A DNA stretch of 64,000 nt from an uncultured Chloroflexota bacterium (GTDB lineage Bacteria > Chloroflexota > Anaerolineae > Aggregatilineales > Phototrophicaceae). Position 1 is the stretch's first letter; each line of letters opens with the position of its first letter. Positions 1 through 8,267 of this stretch are shown here, one piece after another. The stretch covers positions 1 through 64,000 of the forward strand of contig CALKIA010000187.1 in NCBI GenBank assembly GCA_937988705.1. Reading direction: 5' to 3'. A program made the translations under genes and the position numbers. The notes under the pieces were generated by a model that saw only the letters and a list, made by a program, of their open reading frames with translations, had not been told where the DNA came from and did no database searches.

Positions 1-26
1 GAGTTGGACGTAGACAGGAGCGACGT

Positions 27-1199
27 ATGAACATCCTCTACCTGACGGCGAACTTCCCCTACCCACTCACGAGCGGCTATCTTCGCCACTACTTTCTCAT
101 CAGGGAATTGTCCCAGAAACATGAGATCACGCTGCTGTCGCTGGTGGGGGCGACCTTTGACGCGGCGAACGTCGATGCCCTCACACCCTATACCAAGCGG
201 ATCATCACTGTTACATCGCAGGCGCGCGGCGGGTCGCGACGCCGCAAAGCCTTCAACCGATTGCGCTCCGTGGTCAGTCAGGACAGCGCCATTGTGCAGA
301 TGCGCGGCATTGTGGAGCAACTCTTGCGCTCGGAGCGGTATGACGCGATCGTCTTGAGCGGCAAGCAGACCTTCTTCGCGGTACGCGGGTTGCAACTACC
401 ACCGCTCGTTGCGGATATGTGCGATGCCACCTCGATGAAGATTCGCGGACACATGCGCTATGCCAGCCCCATCAAGCGTGTGCTGCTGTGGTGGGATTGG
501 CGGCAGATGCGAGACATCGAAACGAAAATCACTCGTAACGCCCAGCATCTGCTATTTGCCTCGGCTAGAGACTGTGATGTGATGATGGGCGGTTTGTCCC
601 AGCCCGCAACCGTCGTCCCCAACGGGGTCGATCTCGACTACTGGAAACGTTCAACTTCGAGCCGGGACGCACGCACGATTATTTTCACCGGTGCGATGAA
701 CTACCCGCCGAACAGCGATGCGGCGCTGTACCTAATGCGAGACATTTTTCCGCGCGTTCAGCAGGTCGTGCCGGATGCCAGGTTAATGATTGTTGGACAC
801 AGCCCCACGCGTGACGTGCTCGAGGCCGGTCAGCGGCCCGGGATTCAGGTCACAGGGTTCGTTGAGGATATGCGGCCGTATCTGGAACAGGCACGCGTCT
901 TTGCCGCGCCGCTGCGCTTCGGTGCTGGCATTCAGAACAAACTACTGGAAGCCATGGCGATGGAGCTCGCCGTGGTAGCATCGCCGCTCGCCGGGGAGGG
1001 CTTGCGGACGAGGAACGGCGAAACACCGCCGCTGACCACCGCGCATTCTGCCGACGAGTTCGCGCAGGCCATTTCGCACGAATTGTGCACTCCAGCGTCT
1101 GTCGCTTCGAACGAACGTGATTATGTGCAGCGGCATTTTTCCTGGCAGCGTGGCGCGGCGCAGTTGAACGAGATCCTGATACAAATCGCAAAGTCATGA
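27..1199 (+). CDS. GT4-type glycosyltransferase (exopolysaccharide)
   Basis: Retaining GT-B glycosyltransferase, probably transferring a sugar from an NDP-sugar during exopolysaccharide assembly in the cytoplasm. The N-terminus (MNILYLTANFPYP, then a Gly-containing loop and RHY) is the acceptor-side Rossmann start seen in the Stp1-like group linked to EpsH/exosortase loci. The C-terminal half has VVPNGVD, FTGAMNYPPN and GAGIQNKLLEAMAME, the last carrying the Glu-rich donor-binding E-x7-E region. Length (390 residues) is normal. AGGAG at 16-20 lies 6 bases before the ATG. A thymidylate-kinase-like gene follows after 22 bases and three more genes on the same strand, so an operon is likely. The acceptor and donor sugars cannot be read from sequence. 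Confidence 0.88.
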   Translation: MNILYLTANFPYPLTSGYLRHYFLIRELSQKHEITLLSLVGATFDAANVDALTPYTKRIITVTSQARGGSRRRKAFNRLRSVVSQDSAIVQMRGIVEQLLRSERYDAIVLSGKQTFFAVRGLQLPPLVADMCDATSMKIRGHMRYASPIKRVLLWWDWRQMRDIETKITRNAQHLLFASARDCDVMMGGLSQPATVVPNGVDLDYWKRSTSSRDARTIIFTGAMNYPPNSDAALYLMRDIFPRVQQVVPDARLMIVGHSPTRDVLEAGQRPGIQVTGFVEDMRPYLEQARVFAAPLRFGAGIQNKLLEAMAMELAVVASPLAGEGLRTRNGETPPLTTAHSADEFAQAISHELCTPASVASNERDYVQRHFSWQRGAAQLNEILIQIAKS

Positions 1200-1221
1200 T
1201 GATTGTGAGGCGGATAAGCCA

Positions 1222-1944
1222 ATGGTGAGCATAGCCCTGATTGGACCAGACGGCGCAGGCAAGACGACGGTCAGCAAACAATTGGAACACGCTTTTCCGA
1301 TGCCGGTGAAATACGTCTACATGGGCATCAACCCTGACGCCAGCAACCACATGCTGCCAACGACCCGTCTGATTATACAGATTAAGCGGTTGCTGGGGCG
1401 CTCCACGGCGAAAGGTGGCCCGCGCGATCCAAATCAAGTCCAGACCAAGCGTCGGGGCGTTGGAAAGCGCCTGCTTTCCAGCATCAAGACGGGGGTCTCG
1501 CTGACGAACCGCATTGCCGAAGAGTGGTTTCGGCAGGGGCTAGCGTGGTATTACCAGCAGCGCGGCTATCTGGTGTTGTTTGATCGCCATTATTTCTCGG
1601 ACTACTACAGTTATGACGTGATGACGGCTGCGCAGCCCCGCACATTGTCGCGGCGTATTCATGGCTTTATGTTGAGCCGTGTTTATCCAAAACCGCATCT
1701 CGTCATCTATCTGGATGCGCCAGCGGAAGTCTTGTTTGCGCGCAAAGGGGAAGGGACGATCAGCCTGCTTGAGGAACGGCGCAAAGCATACCTGCAGATG
1801 GCAGAGCTGGTGCCGGCCTTCCGAGTTATCGATGCGACGCAGTCGATTGAGGCAGTTACGCAGGAAGCTCAAAACGTTATTTTACAATATTGTGGTCAGC
1901 AAGTTCCCGCGACGAAGGGAGTGTCTGATGCCAGTCAAGCGTGA
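1222..1944 (+). CDS. Thymidylate-kinase-like P-loop kinase
   Basis: P-loop NTPase with a Walker A GPDGAGKTT at residues 8-16, as in thymidylate kinases and sugar/nucleoside kinases. Further core motifs are LVLFDRHYFSDYYSYD (the DR-H region of TMP kinases) and HLVIYLDAPAEVLFARKGE (LID-side segment). At 240 residues it is slightly longer than housekeeping Tmk, and its place between a glycosyltransferase and an ATP-grasp ligase suggests a role in polysaccharide or glycolipid metabolism rather than dTMP synthesis; that part is inference. Its last 17 bases overlap the next gene, which implies translational coupling. Confidence 0.75.
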   Translation: MVSIALIGPDGAGKTTVSKQLEHAFPMPVKYVYMGINPDASNHMLPTTRLIIQIKRLLGRSTAKGGPRDPNQVQTKRRGVGKRLLSSIKTGVSLTNRIAEEWFRQGLAWYYQQRGYLVLFDRHYFSDYYSYDVMTAAQPRTLSRRIHGFMLSRVYPKPHLVIYLDAPAEVLFARKGEGTISLLEERRKAYLQMAELVPAFRVIDATQSIEAVTQEAQNVILQYCGQQVPATKGVSDASQA

Positions 1945-3172
1945 ACCGCGCGGTACGGTGCTCATAACCGACGCCGGTCGCGGGAGCGCTATCGCGTTTA
2001 TCCGTTCGTTGGGGCGGAGCGGATGGCGCGTCGTGGCGACAGATTCGATCCCTAACAGCATCGGATTTTGTTCGCGCTACGCCGCGCATCACGCCGTGTA
2101 TCCGAACCCCGAACACGCTCCCGCGGCCTTTGTCGCGTGGATGCTGGAAACTGTGCGCGAACAGCAGGTCAATCTAGTCGTACCCATCACTGACACAACC
2201 ATGCTTCCACTGTCTGATGGAGAGGCGGCTTTCGCTGGCCTTTGCCAGTTGGCGCTGCCTGATCCAGGCGCACTGCGTATGGTAACGGATAAACAGAAAA
2301 CGCTGGATCTCGCGGAAACCTTGGGAATCCCTACGCCCAAAACGCGCCTTGTCACTACGGTTGAGGAAGCTTGTGACACAATAGCGTCGTTCGGCTTTCC
2401 GCTGGTACTGAAACCGCGCGCCTCGAGGCTCTATCACGCGAGCGCGGGAATCGAAGCTTACAGCGTCAGCTATGCCAACACGCCGGAGCAGTTAGTGCAG
2501 GAGATGCAGCGCTTTGAAGGGCGCTGTGCGGTTCTGATTCAGCAGTATTGCTCCGGCGTCGGCTGCGGTGTCGAAATCTTGGCGCACCGGGGCAAACCGC
2601 TGTTCGTGTTTCAGCACCAGCGCCTGCGGGAAGTACCGCTGACTGGGGGTGCGAGTTCATTTCGGGAAAGCGTCGCACTCGACCCCCAACTCTACGACTA
2701 TACCACCCGGCTGATCCAGGCGCTGAACTGGACGGGACTGGCAATGGTTGAGTTCAAAGTGGGTGCGCAGCAGACCACATTAATGGAAATCAACGGACGC
2801 GTGTGGGGATCGCTGCCTCTCGCCGTACATAGCGGCGTTGATTTTCCGCGCGGACTCGTTGAACTTTTGCTGGAAGGGACTGCATCTGGCCAGAGTGACG
2901 ACCGCCCACCAGAGACGAGCTACCGGCTCGGAGTGCGGTCACGGAACTTACAGCTCGATATGGTGTGGATTGCCTCCGTGCTGTCGGGAAGGCGGCGCTA
3001 TCCGTTTATCCGCCAGCCAAACAGGCGCGAAGCGTTGTCCGCGCTGCTTGGCATCTTCAACCCGCGCAATCGCTTCGACATCTTATCCCTTGAAGACCCG
3101 ATGCCCGGATTAGCCGAGCTTCCAAGAATCGTTCGGAACATGAGCAGCAAGCGCAAGCGGCTGCACGCCTAG
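1928..3172 (+). CDS. ATP-grasp family ligase
   Basis: ATP-grasp enzyme of the carboxylate-amine/carboxylate-thiol ligase type, 414 residues. An N-terminal pre-ATP-grasp Rossmann segment (VLITDAGRGSAIAFIRSLG) is followed by DKQKTLDLAETLGIPTPKT, then the ATP-binding FGFPLVLKPRAS, and the Mg-binding LMEINGRVWGS near residue 280. The open frame extends back to 1679, but that part overlaps the kinase gene. The ATG at 1928 has AAGGGAG just upstream and a typical family N-terminus, so I start here. Substrates are unknown; in polysaccharide loci such enzymes attach amino acids or similar groups to sugars, which would be an inference here. The next gene starts 12 bases downstream. Confidence 0.8.
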   Translation: MPVKREPRGTVLITDAGRGSAIAFIRSLGRSGWRVVATDSIPNSIGFCSRYAAHHAVYPNPEHAPAAFVAWMLETVREQQVNLVVPITDTTMLPLSDGEAAFAGLCQLALPDPGALRMVTDKQKTLDLAETLGIPTPKTRLVTTVEEACDTIASFGFPLVLKPRASRLYHASAGIEAYSVSYANTPEQLVQEMQRFEGRCAVLIQQYCSGVGCGVEILAHRGKPLFVFQHQRLREVPLTGGASSFRESVALDPQLYDYTTRLIQALNWTGLAMVEFKVGAQQTTLMEINGRVWGSLPLAVHSGVDFPRGLVELLLEGTASGQSDDRPPETSYRLGVRSRNLQLDMVWIASVLSGRRRYPFIRQPNRREALSALLGIFNPRNRFDILSLEDPMPGLAELPRIVRNMSSKRKRLHA

Positions 3173-3183
3173 GGGAAGATTTG

Positions 3184-4161
3184 ATGAACCGCATGCTCAT
3201 GACTGCAGCGCGCAGCCCCGCTTTGGCGGCGTTCGTCAGCCTGCTTGAACGGATTCGCCCCTCGGTCAGCACGCGCTTTCATGTGCTCACTTACCATCGG
3301 GTCGATGAAGTGGCCGCGCACCCCGAGCGCAGTCCAGCGCTTTTGAGCGCCACCCCCGACGAGTTTGAGCAGCAAATGCGCTATCTATCAGCGTGCTGCC
3401 AGGTCATTTCGATCGCTGATTTAATCCAGATACTGGAAGTAGGGCGGCCAATGCCGCCGCGCACCGTACTGATCACATTTGATGATGCTTATACCTGTTT
3501 TGACGAACACGCATTTCCGATTTTGCAACGTTACGGGTTACCCGCGACGCTCTTTGTTCCCACAGCTTTCCCGGATCAGCCGGAGCGGACGTTCTGGTGG
3601 GATCAACTTTATTACGCCCTATCAACTACCCATCGCCAGCGTGTGCAGATGCCGGTTGGAGAGTTCGAGTTAGGTACACCTACCCAGCGCCGTCAGTCAT
3701 TCAAAGCGCTGCGCGCGTATGTTAAGTCGCTGCCGCATGAGAGCGCGATGGAGTGGATAGACGATTTGGTTACAGCACTCGATGTTACGCCGCTGAATCA
3801 GGCGACCGTTCTTGGTTGGACACGCCTACGCGCATTGGCAGCCGACGGCGTGACCCTTTGCCCGCACACGCGTACTCACCCCTTACTCAACCGAATTTCA
3901 GCGGACGCCGCGTGCGCGGAGGCGGTCGGCTCGCTGCGCGATTTGGAGATGCAGATTGGTCCCACCCTACCTGTAATTGCCTATCCGAGCGGCGGGATCA
4001 GTGAGACGGTCACGCGGGCGCTCCAGCAAGAGGGGTTTGTGCTGGGCTTTACCACCCAACGTGGCAGTAATGATTTGCAAACGCTGGATCGCCTGCAATT
4101 ACGGCGGATCAACATCGGTCGTTCGACCTCACTCACAGTGCTGCGAGCGCAGTTGCTGTGA
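3184..4161 (+). CDS. Polysaccharide deacetylase (NodB/CE4 fold)
   Basis: NodB-homology deacetylase, 325 residues, expected to remove N- or O-acetyl groups from a polysaccharide. Seen motifs: FHVLTYHRV near residue 35, the metal and catalytic-base motif VLITFDDAY near residue 97, PATLFVPT, and the second metal motif HTRTH near 230, followed by VIAYPSGG. An in-frame TTG sits directly before the ATG, but AGGGGA at 3171-3176 fits the ATG at 3184 better. There is no clear signal peptide, so it may act in the cytoplasm or be exported in another way. It closes the four-gene exopolysaccharide-type run. Confidence 0.85.
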   Translation: MNRMLMTAARSPALAAFVSLLERIRPSVSTRFHVLTYHRVDEVAAHPERSPALLSATPDEFEQQMRYLSACCQVISIADLIQILEVGRPMPPRTVLITFDDAYTCFDEHAFPILQRYGLPATLFVPTAFPDQPERTFWWDQLYYALSTTHRQRVQMPVGEFELGTPTQRRQSFKALRAYVKSLPHESAMEWIDDLVTALDVTPLNQATVLGWTRLRALAADGVTLCPHTRTHPLLNRISADAACAEAVGSLRDLEMQIGPTLPVIAYPSGGISETVTRALQQEGFVLGFTTQRGSNDLQTLDRLQLRRINIGRSTSLTVLRAQLL

Positions 4162-4239
4162 GCAGGGCGCAAGAATCACTTGCGTGTTTTGGAACACCCG
4201 CTGCGTTTTACTTTTAGAATGCAACTAGGAGTCGAAATT

Positions 4240-5349
4240 GTGTTGAAAGTACGCATAATGTTCAAATTTCTTTGTTTCGCGCTGCTTTTCGGCTTCTTGG
4301 TGAGTGCGGCACCGGTCGCACTTATGCAGGCAAGCGACCAGCCGTTCGCTGGTTACCACATTTACTTCTCAGAGAGTAATGAGGAAGCTAGTCCGTTTGA
4401 TCGTTCCTCGAGTGGGGCGTCGCGGTTCGCTGGGTTTTTGGAGCAACTTGGTGCTGAAGTCCGCATTCTTGACTGGAGGAAAGATATCCCTGACGATGCT
4501 AATCTCGTCGTGATTTTGGGGCCGCAACGCGATCTATCGGCAGATCAAGTCGCACGCTTGTGGCATTATCTTATCAATGGGGGAGAACTGCTTTTGGCCC
4601 TCGATCCACTTGAGATCACAAGCGATCAGGGCACACAGATCATCGATGCGACACGCGCTCTAGGGGCGACGCGCGGACTCTTCCAACTGCTGTGGGCAGA
4701 TTTTGGCATCCGTGGTCGCGACGATTTGTTGATGCTCCAGCCTGACACAGGTACTGAAGCGGTCGAAGCCGATGTCGAGTTAGGTCTTGACCAGATGCTG
4801 AGCTTAGTGGCAGATTTTACAACCACCAATCTGAATGGCGACGCCCCCCTCAATGAGGGAGTCGATTCCGCGCTGGCATTCTTCAGCACACGTTCGATCG
4901 AGTTCGATGCGACGATCCAACCTTATGAAATAGTGCCGCTGGTATTCGCTGCTGAGGGTTACTACGGCGAAAGCGACTATGCCAGTTATCTGACCGATGG
5001 TCTCGCTGAGTATGACGAGGTTGCTGACACCGAGGCCGAGTCCCTGGCGCTGGCCGTCGCCTTTATGAATCCGAGCTCAAGCGCCCGGATTATTCTTATT
5101 GGAGATCGAGACTTTGCCACCAATGGTGGGGGTTTCCAGTCATCGCCTGCGACCAGCACGAATTTTACTTATGTTTCAAACATCCAATTCCTCATCAACT
5201 CAGTCGCTTGGCTGATGGATAGCGAAACTCCGGTCGCTATCCCCCTGATCCGATCAACGCCGGCGGCATTCGCGCCGGCGGATCTGGTAGACACGCGTTT
5301 GGGGAAGCAGCACAACGGTAACAGCAATGGACTCGCTCGTGAGCGGTAG
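4240..5349 (+). CDS. Secreted DUF4350/GldG-like protein
   Basis: The protein has a strong hydrophobic signal segment (FKFLCFALLFGFLVSAAPVAL) ending near an Ala-rich cleavage region. The mature part reads like the class-I glutamine-amidotransferase-like fold of DUF4350/GldG proteins: LVVILGPQRDLSADQVARLW, then GGELLLALDP, and a later ARIILIGDRDFATNGG. The frame is open from 4180, but AGGAG at 4227-4231 points to the GTG at 4240 (369 residues); an ATG at 4258 is an alternative. The next gene is a paralogue with the same opening layout. The function is not known; the fold family is usually a non-catalytic surface or transporter-associated domain. Confidence 0.6.
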   Translation: MLKVRIMFKFLCFALLFGFLVSAAPVALMQASDQPFAGYHIYFSESNEEASPFDRSSSGASRFAGFLEQLGAEVRILDWRKDIPDDANLVVILGPQRDLSADQVARLWHYLINGGELLLALDPLEITSDQGTQIIDATRALGATRGLFQLLWADFGIRGRDDLLMLQPDTGTEAVEADVELGLDQMLSLVADFTTTNLNGDAPLNEGVDSALAFFSTRSIEFDATIQPYEIVPLVFAAEGYYGESDYASYLTDGLAEYDEVADTEAESLALAVAFMNPSSSARIILIGDRDFATNGGGFQSSPATSTNFTYVSNIQFLINSVAWLMDSETPVAIPLIRSTPAAFAPADLVDTRLGKQHNGNSNGLARER

Positions 5350-5367
5350 AGGAGTTGAACGGCGAAT

Positions 5368-7047
5368 ATGTTGATAAAACGCTATCTGCTGTTGACACTC
5401 GTAACTATTACCCTATCAACAGCGCTCGTCATTCGCGCACAGGACGACCTCTTCATTGTCTTCATTGAAGGGCGTGATTTAGGGGCCGCTGAGACAACGG
5501 ACATCGGCCCCGATGGCACGAGCCTGTTTGCGGCAATGCTGGTATCGCGCGGAGCACGGGTTGAGCGAATCACGCTGGATGAGGCGATTCCGACTGATGC
5601 CGATGCGGCTGTCCTGATTCGTCCCACTCGTCGGCTACAGGTGACGCATGTCGCTCGCCTGTGGACATTTCTTAGAAGTGGCCACCGGGTGCTCTTAGCG
5701 ATCGATCCGGAGAACTACCATTTGGACTCGATCAACGTTCGCCCCGGTTTAGGACGCAGTCGGTTGGCAACATTACTCGCGGAAGACTACGGTCTGCTCA
5801 TACAAGAGTCCTTTCTGGCAGAGGATTATTTCTCGACCGACACCATTCAGAACCTGAGTACCAATTATTTGCTGGCCCAGGCCGAACCCAACGGTCATCC
5901 CATAATCGAAACGGTGCAGCGCTACAATCTGCCCTTGTGGATCTGGGGTTCACGACACTTGGATGTCGAGCCTATTGGAATTGGCAGCACAGCGATTCCA
6001 CTACTCTATACGGAAAATGCGTTTGGGGAGACGGATAGTACCATTTTTGCTGATGCGCGCGATGCAACAGTCCTGCCGACACCGCTCGAATACAACCCTG
6101 CCGTGGATTATGCGGGAAGATTGACGATTGCTGCCCTTGGGGAGAGCACCACTAACCAATCCGCAGTTCTGTTTTTGAGCGATTCGGAATTGCTCCAAAA
6201 CGGGTACGGTTTGATGACCGATGGCAGTGTTCCGCGCTATCCGGGGAACTTCGTCTTTGCGCAAGGGGTGGCGGAATGGCTGCTTGGATTTCCAGCAGAT
6301 GGGGGATTCGCTTTGCCCGAAGTCTTCACATGGATCTCAATCGATGGGAACGGGGCCGACTGGTCAGATCACCTCGCCCGCCAACCGGATGCTACCACGT
6401 CACTTCCGTCTGCCAGATACCGGATTGAGCAATACCGCATGTTCCGCGATGATCAGTACCTTTACGTGCGCATCGATACCAATGAGCCTCCGGATGCTGT
6501 CGCGAGGGTGTACTTACGCTTTGATGTTGACAATGACGGTCTGAATGACGTTAGGATTACAGTTCACGCCGATGGATCGGCGGAGCGAACAGCAGGCGAA
6601 ATCCGCAGCTTCTCGGACGCACGCTTCGCTGTTGGTGAAATTCTCGAACTGCGGATACCGCTGCGTGTGATTCCGAATCTGCAGCGCGTGCGCAGCATCT
6701 GCGCAGACTTCATAGTGGACACGTCTACAGAGGAGCAAACGCCCTGTATCCGAGGCGATTTGGTGATTCGACAAGCTGCGACCGTCGCGCTTCTCGATGC
6801 CAGATTGACTGATAACATCCTTGTGACCGCCTTTAGTTTTGAACGGGCCAACCTGCGGCTCGAACCGGGGATCGAGTTTCCGCGCATTACGGCGACAAGG
6901 AACGGAACGGTGTTTGCCGCGATCGGGCGCGACGAGTCGGGTGAATGGATTCAGGTGCAGAACGCGCGCTTTGAAGGCTGGATCGCCCGGTTCTTGCTTG
7001 CTCCAAACGGAGACGTCATGCGTCTGCCCATAACTAGTCCGAATTAG
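5368..7047 (+). CDS. Secreted DUF4350-like protein with CBM9-like and SH3-like C-terminus
   Basis: Paralogue of the preceding gene, 559 residues, with a signal peptide (LLLTLVTITLSTALVIRAQ). Shared core: AAVLIRPTRRLQVTHVARLW, then GHRVLLAIDPEN and AVLFLSDSELLQNGYG. About residue 315 a new region begins (ISIDGNGADWSDHLA, then YLYVRIDTNEPP), which resembles the CBM9-like carbohydrate-binding fold. The last ~60 residues (ITATRNGTVFAAIGRDESG, then GWIARFLL) look like a bacterial SH3 domain. The combination suggests an extracellular wall- or glycan-binding protein. The gap to its upstream paralogue is 18 bases. The enzymatic role, if any, is unknown. Confidence 0.6.
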   Translation: MLIKRYLLLTLVTITLSTALVIRAQDDLFIVFIEGRDLGAAETTDIGPDGTSLFAAMLVSRGARVERITLDEAIPTDADAAVLIRPTRRLQVTHVARLWTFLRSGHRVLLAIDPENYHLDSINVRPGLGRSRLATLLAEDYGLLIQESFLAEDYFSTDTIQNLSTNYLLAQAEPNGHPIIETVQRYNLPLWIWGSRHLDVEPIGIGSTAIPLLYTENAFGETDSTIFADARDATVLPTPLEYNPAVDYAGRLTIAALGESTTNQSAVLFLSDSELLQNGYGLMTDGSVPRYPGNFVFAQGVAEWLLGFPADGGFALPEVFTWISIDGNGADWSDHLARQPDATTSLPSARYRIEQYRMFRDDQYLYVRIDTNEPPDAVARVYLRFDVDNDGLNDVRITVHADGSAERTAGEIRSFSDARFAVGEILELRIPLRVIPNLQRVRSICADFIVDTSTEEQTPCIRGDLVIRQAATVALLDARLTDNILVTAFSFERANLRLEPGIEFPRITATRNGTVFAAIGRDESGEWIQVQNARFEGWIARFLLAPNGDVMRLPITSPN

Positions 7048-7062
7048 CAGGGAGTTGACCAG

Positions 7063-7089
7063 ATGAACGTTCACGAGTGCAAGCGATGA
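7063..7089 (+). CDS. Possible eight-codon leader peptide before phytase
   Basis: The best ribosome-binding sequence in this gap (CAGGGAG at 7048-7054) is 8 bases before an ATG at 7063 that opens only eight codons (MNVHECKR). Its TGA (7087-7089) overlaps the phytase ATG (7086) as ATGA. The phytase ATG has no good site of its own, so translation may be passed on from this mini-ORF. This may be chance; no attenuator structure was seen. Confidence 0.3.
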   Translation: MNVHECKR

Positions 7090-8219
7090 AAACATCTAGC
7101 GCCTTTCGGGGAGTGCTATGGCGCGCAATCGTAAGCGTCTTCCTCTGGGGAGGATCTGGAGCGCTGCTCGGGGCAGGCCAGTTAGCGCCGCGTACGCAAT
7201 CGATCAGCGTTTCGGCTGATGTCGAGACTGTGCCTGTTCCCAATATGGGCGACGCTGCCGACGATCCAGCGATCTGGGTTCATCCGTCTGATTCTGCCTT
7301 GAGCATCATCCTAGGCACCGACAAGAAAGGCGGCTTGGCAGTCTACGACCTGTCTGGTCAGGAGCTGCAGTACGTTGCCGACGGACGCATGAATAACGTC
7401 GATTTGCGCTACAACTTTCCACTCGGCGATCAACGTGCAGCGTTGGTTGCTGTAAGCGAACGTTCGGATGATGTACTGTTGTTCTACACGATCGATTCAT
7501 CGACGCGCAGCCTGATCCATGTGACGAGCCACCCCATTGAAATCGGTATTGGCGAGGCCTACGGGTTATGTATGTACTACAGCGTGCGTACAGGTCAGTA
7601 CTATGTGTTTGTCAACGACGAAGACGGACTTGTTGAGCAGTGGCGTTTGTTTGACGATGGCAACGGACGTGTCGATGCTGAGTTGGTGCGCAGCTTGGCG
7701 GTCGGATCGCAAACTGAAGGCTGCGTCGTTGATGATGAACGTGGCCGCTTATACATTGCTGAGGAGAATGTTGGAATCTGGAAATACGACGCGGAACCAG
7801 ATGCTGGAGAAACACGAGTACTTGTGGATTCTGTGGATGGCGGGCGGCTTGTCGCCGACGTGGAGGGGCTAACGATATATTATGGCATGGGCGGAAGTGG
7901 CTACATGATTGCATCGAGCCAGGGAAGCGATAGCTTTGTGGTCTATCAACGGGACGGTGACAATGCCTATGTTGCCACTTTCGAGATCTCCGCTGGTGAG
8001 ACCATCGACAATGTGACCAACACGGACGGCATTGATGTCATTAATCTCGCTCTAGGCAATGATTTCCCCGCCGGTTTATTCGTGGCACAAGACAATAACG
8101 GCACTGAAGACGGAAGGCAGAACTTTAAACTGGTGTCGTGGGCGGTGATTGCTGAAGCAACGGGCCTCACAACCGATACACGCTGGGAGCCGGGGCAGGC
8201 ACAAGTCATCGACGACTAG
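7086..8219 (+). CDS. Secreted beta-propeller phytase
   Basis: Beta-propeller (alkaline, Ca2+-dependent) phytase, 377 residues, releasing phosphate from myo-inositol hexakisphosphate outside the cell. Characteristic motifs in order: DDPAIWVHP, NNVDLRYNF, EAYGLCMYY, SQTEGCVVDDE, LYIAEENVGIWKYD, ADVEGLTIYY, SSQGSDSFVVYQR and VTNTDGIDV. These hold the acidic Ca2+ and phosphate ligands of the six-bladed family. A hydrophobic N-terminus (VLWRAIVSVFLWGGSGALLGAG) is a signal peptide. The frame also allows GTG at 7077; ATG 7086 is chosen because of the ATGA overlap with the mini-ORF upstream. It follows the two DUF4350-like genes on the same strand and faces a convergent gene 48 bases away. Confidence 0.92.
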   Translation: MKTSSAFRGVLWRAIVSVFLWGGSGALLGAGQLAPRTQSISVSADVETVPVPNMGDAADDPAIWVHPSDSALSIILGTDKKGGLAVYDLSGQELQYVADGRMNNVDLRYNFPLGDQRAALVAVSERSDDVLLFYTIDSSTRSLIHVTSHPIEIGIGEAYGLCMYYSVRTGQYYVFVNDEDGLVEQWRLFDDGNGRVDAELVRSLAVGSQTEGCVVDDERGRLYIAEENVGIWKYDAEPDAGETRVLVDSVDGGRLVADVEGLTIYYGMGGSGYMIASSQGSDSFVVYQRDGDNAYVATFEISAGETIDNVTNTDGIDVINLALGNDFPAGLFVAQDNNGTEDGRQNFKLVSWAVIAEATGLTTDTRWEPGQAQVIDD

Positions 8220-8267
8220 TTCTATACCCGAAGCGCCTGCCTGATGCCTGCGTTTATGACGAGATTT

